Positions 18,484 to 21,464 of a stretch of DNA of 21,464 bases are shown here, piece by piece. The DNA comes from Chara braunii. Taxonomy: Eukaryota; Streptophyta; Charophyceae; Charales; Characeae. The stretch spans positions 86,610 to 108,073 of the forward strand of contig BFEA01000259.1 of the NCBI GenBank assembly GCA_003427395.1, in the 5' to 3' direction. Position 1 is the first letter of the stretch. The number at the start of each line of letters is the position of its first letter. The notes beneath the pieces were generated by a model, which was not told the origin of the DNA, ran no database searches, and worked only from the letters and a program-made list of their open reading frames with translations. The position numbers were made by a program, and so were the translations under genes.

Positions 18484-18767
18484 GTACCGTCTTCCCCCGA
18501 GTATAACGCACCCTGATAATGAACGTATACCAGGGGCGAGGTCCCACTAGCAAAGAGGATTGGGATTGAACGCGTGAATCTGGACTTGTTTGTGGAAAAG
18601 TGCAGAATGTCGAGATTGAACTGCTTTTCCGCATCTCTTCTTAAAACACGTCCAGATTCAGGATATTTAGCCAACCCCCTCTTTGCTAGTGGGACCTCGC
18701 CCCACATAACTTTCCAGCCCGATACAGTCAAAATCAGGGTGCGTTGTGTTCGGGGAAAGACAGTAGC
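18484..18767 (+). mobile_element. Hairpin element D4, split by A4
   Basis: Left half ACCGTCTTCCCCCGAGTATA through GAACGTATAC; right half ATACAGTCAAAATCAGGGTG through TTCGGGGAAAGACAGTA. Same subtype as D1. The A4 hairpin occupies 18533-18703. Confidence 0.8.
18533..18703 (+). mobile_element. Hairpin element A4, inserted in D4
   Basis: Termini GGGGCGAGGTCCCACTAGCA and its inverse; internal GTGAATCTGGACTTGTTTGT and inverse CACGTCCAGATTCAGG. It splits the D-type hairpin whose halves lie at 18484-18532 and 18704-18767, so it is the younger insertion. Confidence 0.8.
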
Positions 18768-18812
18768 AGCAGGTGTGTGGTTCCCCCCACTTGTTCGGAT
18801 TAGTCCATACTG

Positions 18813-18938
18813 AGAGCATACTCACACTACCGGTAGCACTTTTTTACTTGTTACTGGACGGAATTGTGGCCACATGCATACAGGTCTGGTGTAAATCCGG
18901 TCAGATACGTTTATGATCGTGGTAAGTGAATAGCCGCC
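18813..18938 (+). mobile_element. G-type element G2
   Basis: CATACTCACACTACCGGTAG on the left; AAGTGAATAGCCGCC on the right is a weak inverse. The interior GGACGGAATTGTGGCCACAT and TCCGGTCAGATACGTT match G1 and 10328-10425. Confidence 0.55.
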
Positions 18939-19026
18939 TGACTCTACTGCTCACCACATGCAGAAGAGACAGAAAATATGGTGGCTGAGGACAGTGGACC
19001 TGCTTTCCAGTCTGATACCCAAGATA

Positions 19027-19087
19027 GGATGCTGGACCTCTTTTTCAGCAATCGGGGCCCCGGTTGAATTGTGAGGTCCCCGGCCTC
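19027..19087 (-). repeat. Dispersed repeat H, copy 2
   Basis: On the minus strand it begins GAGGCCGGGGACCTCACAAT and ends with TGCTGAAAAAGAGGTCCAGC. A third, end-only copy lies at 20070-20098 (GGCCAGGGCCCTCACAATTC on the minus strand). Confidence 0.55.
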
Positions 19088-19105
19088 TGTTCTCGGCCAA
19101 GCAAA

Positions 19106-19140
<35 letters not shown>

Positions 19141-19279
19141 TGGTAAAAATATATATATCAGCTCGTAGTCAAATTAGAGACTTGGTGGGTCTAATTTTTT
19201 TTATATTTTTTTTAAAAGAAAGCCATTCATCAATTGGTTGCCGGAAAACGGGTCATCTGTCCCGTGGCTACCCAGGCTG

Positions 19280-19416
19280 GGTGAGGCACTCCCGGCCAAA
19301 CCCATCCAAACCACAGCCAAAAATTGTCCAAGAATTGTCCTTGAATGGTTTGACAACTTGAAAAAACTTTGAAAAAATTCGACGAGGCATTCAAGTTGTA
19401 GGTGAGGCACTCCCGG
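19280..19416. repeat. 16-bp direct repeat pair flanking 105 bp
   Basis: GGTGAGGCACTCCCGG at 19280-19295 and 19401-19416. The interval has CCTTGAATGGTTTGACAACT and ATTCAAGTTGT. It could be an insertion with target duplication or a tandem remnant. Confidence 0.5.
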
Positions 19417-19527
19417 GGCAAGGTCCCACTCGCGCAAATTAGGAGATTTCGGCCGTTGATCGGCCGTTGATCTTTGCTATCTACGGTCAGTATATCTCTT
19501 AATTCGTGCAAGTGGGACCTAGCCCCC
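19415..19527 (+). mobile_element. Hairpin element C2
   Basis: GGGGCAAGGTCCCACTCGCG on the left and GCAAGTGGGACCTAGCCCCC on the right, with the same interior as C1. CGGCCGTTGAT is tandemly doubled. It starts at the edge of the second copy of a 16-bp direct repeat (19401-19416). Confidence 0.75.
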
Positions 19528-20069
19528 GGCCTCTGTTTACCAACAACTTCAACAACAAATTCGACAACAACAGAAAAGGAAGCAACAAGGAACCTTGGAA
19601 TTTTATTTCAAACCTGCCCAGTGCCCAAGGCTTACATCAACATAGCAAAGGATAGGCTCAAATTTCAAAAAAAAAAAATTATTCTTTTCCAAGAAAATTT
19701 CAAACTTTTAAGGTTAGGAGATAGGAAGTATTGGGGACACAGCGTCCCGTGGTTTGCTGAAGATTGGGCTCACCTGATCGGAGGTTAGGACAGGGTCGTG
19801 CCTCTTTATCAGTCGCCTTAGACTGAGCATTTGACTAGGAAAGAATTAGATAGGACAAGCAAGGATAACTCTTCTCTTGTGAGCAAAAGTGACAGGACTG
19901 TGACTTAATGACGTCAGTCACATCAGATAATTGGAAGTGTAGCAGCGCCGTACAAGAGATGATAGTCCATTGGGGTAGAGTAAACAACGTTGTTATCTCG
20001 GAGGAGTAGCATGGAGTTCAGTGGAACCCTGTTGCAAGGTCACGGTTCACAATAAGCTAAAATAACTCC
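19528..20069. other. Unassigned stretch with a weak open frame
   Basis: A frame through 19474-19788 is open, but it begins inside C2 and crosses a poly(A) tract, so it is doubtful. The part from about 19580 to 19788 is not repeat-like and could be a gene remnant. Confidence 0.3.
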
Positions 20070-20130
20070 GGGTTGAATTGTGAGGGCCCTGGCCTCGTCT
20101 TCATTCTGCAAATACAATGATTTCTTCCCA

Positions 20131-20175
<45 letters not shown>

Positions 20176-20176
20176 G
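20131..20176. repeat. (AT)n block
   Basis: Alternating AT with a single internal CAT and GTATAT end; can form a hairpin. Confidence 0.85.
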
Positions 20177-20200
20177 GTGGTAAAAAAAAGGTGGTGTGCT

Positions 20201-20317
20201 GCTCTCCACAAACAGAATGGAGAAAAAGTAAAAAAGTAAAATGGTGGTGTATCTTCCCATATTCTTGCAGAAGATTCATTCCTGTTTTGCACATTTGGTG
20301 AGTGATGGGGGGAGGGC
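20201..20317 (-). mobile_element. Degenerate E-type hairpin E6
   Basis: GAAGATTCATTCCTGTTTTG followed by CACATTTGGTGAGTGATGG matches the right part of E5; the left arm (GTGCTGCTCTCCACAAAC) is poorly kept. Confidence 0.5.
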
Positions 20318-20337
20318 GACTGTCCATCCTTCATCTC

Positions 20338-20482
20338 CCGGAGCCAAGTCCCACTAGCAGCATTGAGTTTCCTCAACGCCTGAATCTGGACGTGTTTGTA
20401 GCTATGTTCTGCTGCACAAACATGTCCTGGACCAGATTCAGTCCTTGGAGAAACTCAACTTTGCTAGTGGGACTTGGCCCCT
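20338..20482 (+). mobile_element. Hairpin element B3 (diverged)
   Basis: GAGCCAAGTCCCACTAGCAG on the left and GCTAGTGGGACTTGGCCCCT on the right. The inner arm reads CATTGAGTTTCCTCAACG, followed by CCTGAATCTGGACGTG. The right inner arm is shortened. Confidence 0.75.
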
Positions 20483-20633
20483 GCTCTGTTCATCCATGCG
20501 AGTGGGACACTGAACCTGAGCTTCTCCTTTTCTTTTTTTTTAATAACAAAGCTTTTCCTTTTTGCTTCTTTTTGTAGATTATTATTATTATATTATTATT
20601 ATGATGATTATGATGATTATTTATTTTTAATTA

Positions 20634-20906
20634 GGGCCACGTTTCGCTACTTGCCATCCGCCACGCAAGGGGGATGCGACTTGGTTCCACTGCATCTCCA
20701 ATAGCCACGAAATGGAGGCTGTCCAAGTCAGAATTTGGGTGTGAAATCACTTGGCCATGTGCCGCCAAGGCTTTCCATTTCCCCTGCCTGCAACGGCCCT
20801 TCGTGGAGGCTCTACTCCTCACCCCTCCGCGAAATGCTTCGTGTGGCCATTGCCCCGCGTACAGCAGTGTGGCCATTTCCCCATCCGCGTCAGCGGAACG
20901 AGGCCC
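20634..20906 (+). mobile_element. Diverged F-type element F6
   Basis: GGGCCACGTTTCGCTACTTG on the left and a weak inverse AGCGGAACGAGGCCC at the right end. CATCCGCCACGCAAGG recalls the F arm. The interior is not a simple hairpin. Confidence 0.4.
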
Positions 20907-21112
20907 TTACCCTATTCTTCTCTCTCAAATATCAACTTCAGAGCGGAAAGAAGAGCTAATTCTTTTACCTGTCAAATCTGGGCAGGACGGCCTTTCAAGC
21001 TTTTTTTTTGTGTAGTATTATTATGGGGAACCTCTTAGCAGTCACATCCGTGCTCAAACCTCTCTCTCTCTAGGTGGCGGGTACCAAGCTTGCCCAGAAA
21101 GGTACATGAGGC

Positions 21113-21190
21113 CAAATTATGGGGATTGAACCCAAGACCTCCTGATTGCCACTTGCCTGCCTTACCAACTGAGTTACCTTGCTCCCCCAT
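21113..21190 (-). repeat. Second tRNA-like (SINE-type) segment
   Basis: On the minus strand it has GTAACTCAGTTGGTAAGGC (A-box-like) and TTGGGTTCAATCCCCA (B box in a pairing T-arm). The middle matches the 18089-18160 copy (AATCAGGAGGT versus ATTCAGGAGGT). The acceptor ends do not pair. Its 5' end abuts the truncated D hairpin at 21191. Confidence 0.55.
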
Positions 21191-21272
21191 CCATAGTCAT
21201 AATAGCAGCTGTATAAGATACCTCAAGTGCCTATAATGACCGGCGTACGTTGTATTCGGGGGAAGAAGGTAG
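21191..21272 (+). mobile_element. Hairpin element D5, left end missing
   Basis: Right arm CGTACGTTGTATTCGGGGGA and loop-side sequence (AGCTGTATAAGATACCTCAAG) match D2/D3, but the outer left arm is absent where the tRNA-like segment begins. Confidence 0.65.
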
Positions 21273-21311
21273 GCCGCTGAGAACATTTCCTTATCTTGCT
21301 GCTACTGCTGT

Positions 21312-21402
21312 CCTCTCCCCCAAATACAATGCATGGATGTGTACTTTTATTTTAGGCGTGCCTTGCTATCGAGGTATCAGGGTGTATTGTGTTCGAGGTA
21401 TA
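21312..21402 (+). mobile_element. Diverged D-type hairpin
   Basis: TCTCCCCCAAATACAATGCA on the left and GGGTGTATTGTGTTCGAGG on the right are imperfect inverses of D type. Runs into the terminal poly(T). Confidence 0.5.
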
Positions 21403-21408
21403 TGGATG

Positions 21409-21411
<3 letters not shown>

Positions 21412-21464
<53 letters not shown>
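21412..21464. repeat. Terminal poly(T) of at least 53
   Basis: The window ends inside the run, probably at a contig or gap edge. Confidence 0.9.

Overview
The window looks like accessory, repeat-rich nuclear DNA from a eukaryote, probably of the green plant lineage. The best taxonomic clue is a U6 snRNA-like stretch at 16609-16673, whose 3' half reads like plant U6 (ATAAATCGAGAAATGGTCC). A stonewort-like streptophyte alga is my guess for the host, but that is inference from style (one long low-complexity reading frame, many short hairpin elements, many homopolymers), not proof. There is no operon structure and nothing prokaryotic.

Layout: 1-4800 is mostly hairpin repeats, a 75-bp tandem repeat with an N, poly(A)/poly(T) tracts and simple repeats. 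4800-6276 is a quieter, repeat-poor stretch that I read as promoter plus 5' leader. 6277-9537 is the only convincing protein gene: an intronless-looking frame of 1086 codons with poly-Q, poly-S, poly-A, poly-G and acidic runs and basic NLS-like clusters, of no recognised family. 9538-11600 is repeat-poor 3' flank with compound (CA)n(GA)n and (CT)n tracts. 11600-21464 is a dense field of short inverted-repeat elements with a U6 pseudogene, tRNA-like (SINE-type) segments and many A/T tracts, ending inside a poly(T) run of at least 53 bases at the window edge.

The most striking content is the set of MITE-like hairpin families (called A to G here). A, B and C share a terminal core (GGGGC then GTCCCACT) but have different inner arms; A and B also share an internal inverted block (CCTGAATCTGGAC). 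Copies are nested in each other (A in D at 18484-18767; one F-type hairpin in another at 13744-14124), one carries a 64-bp internal duplication, and some have arms near-identical over 59 bp. None encodes a transposase here. They are best read as non-autonomous elements that could also give rise to small RNAs. The gene and the repeats show no evident functional link beyond the repeat-free island around the gene.
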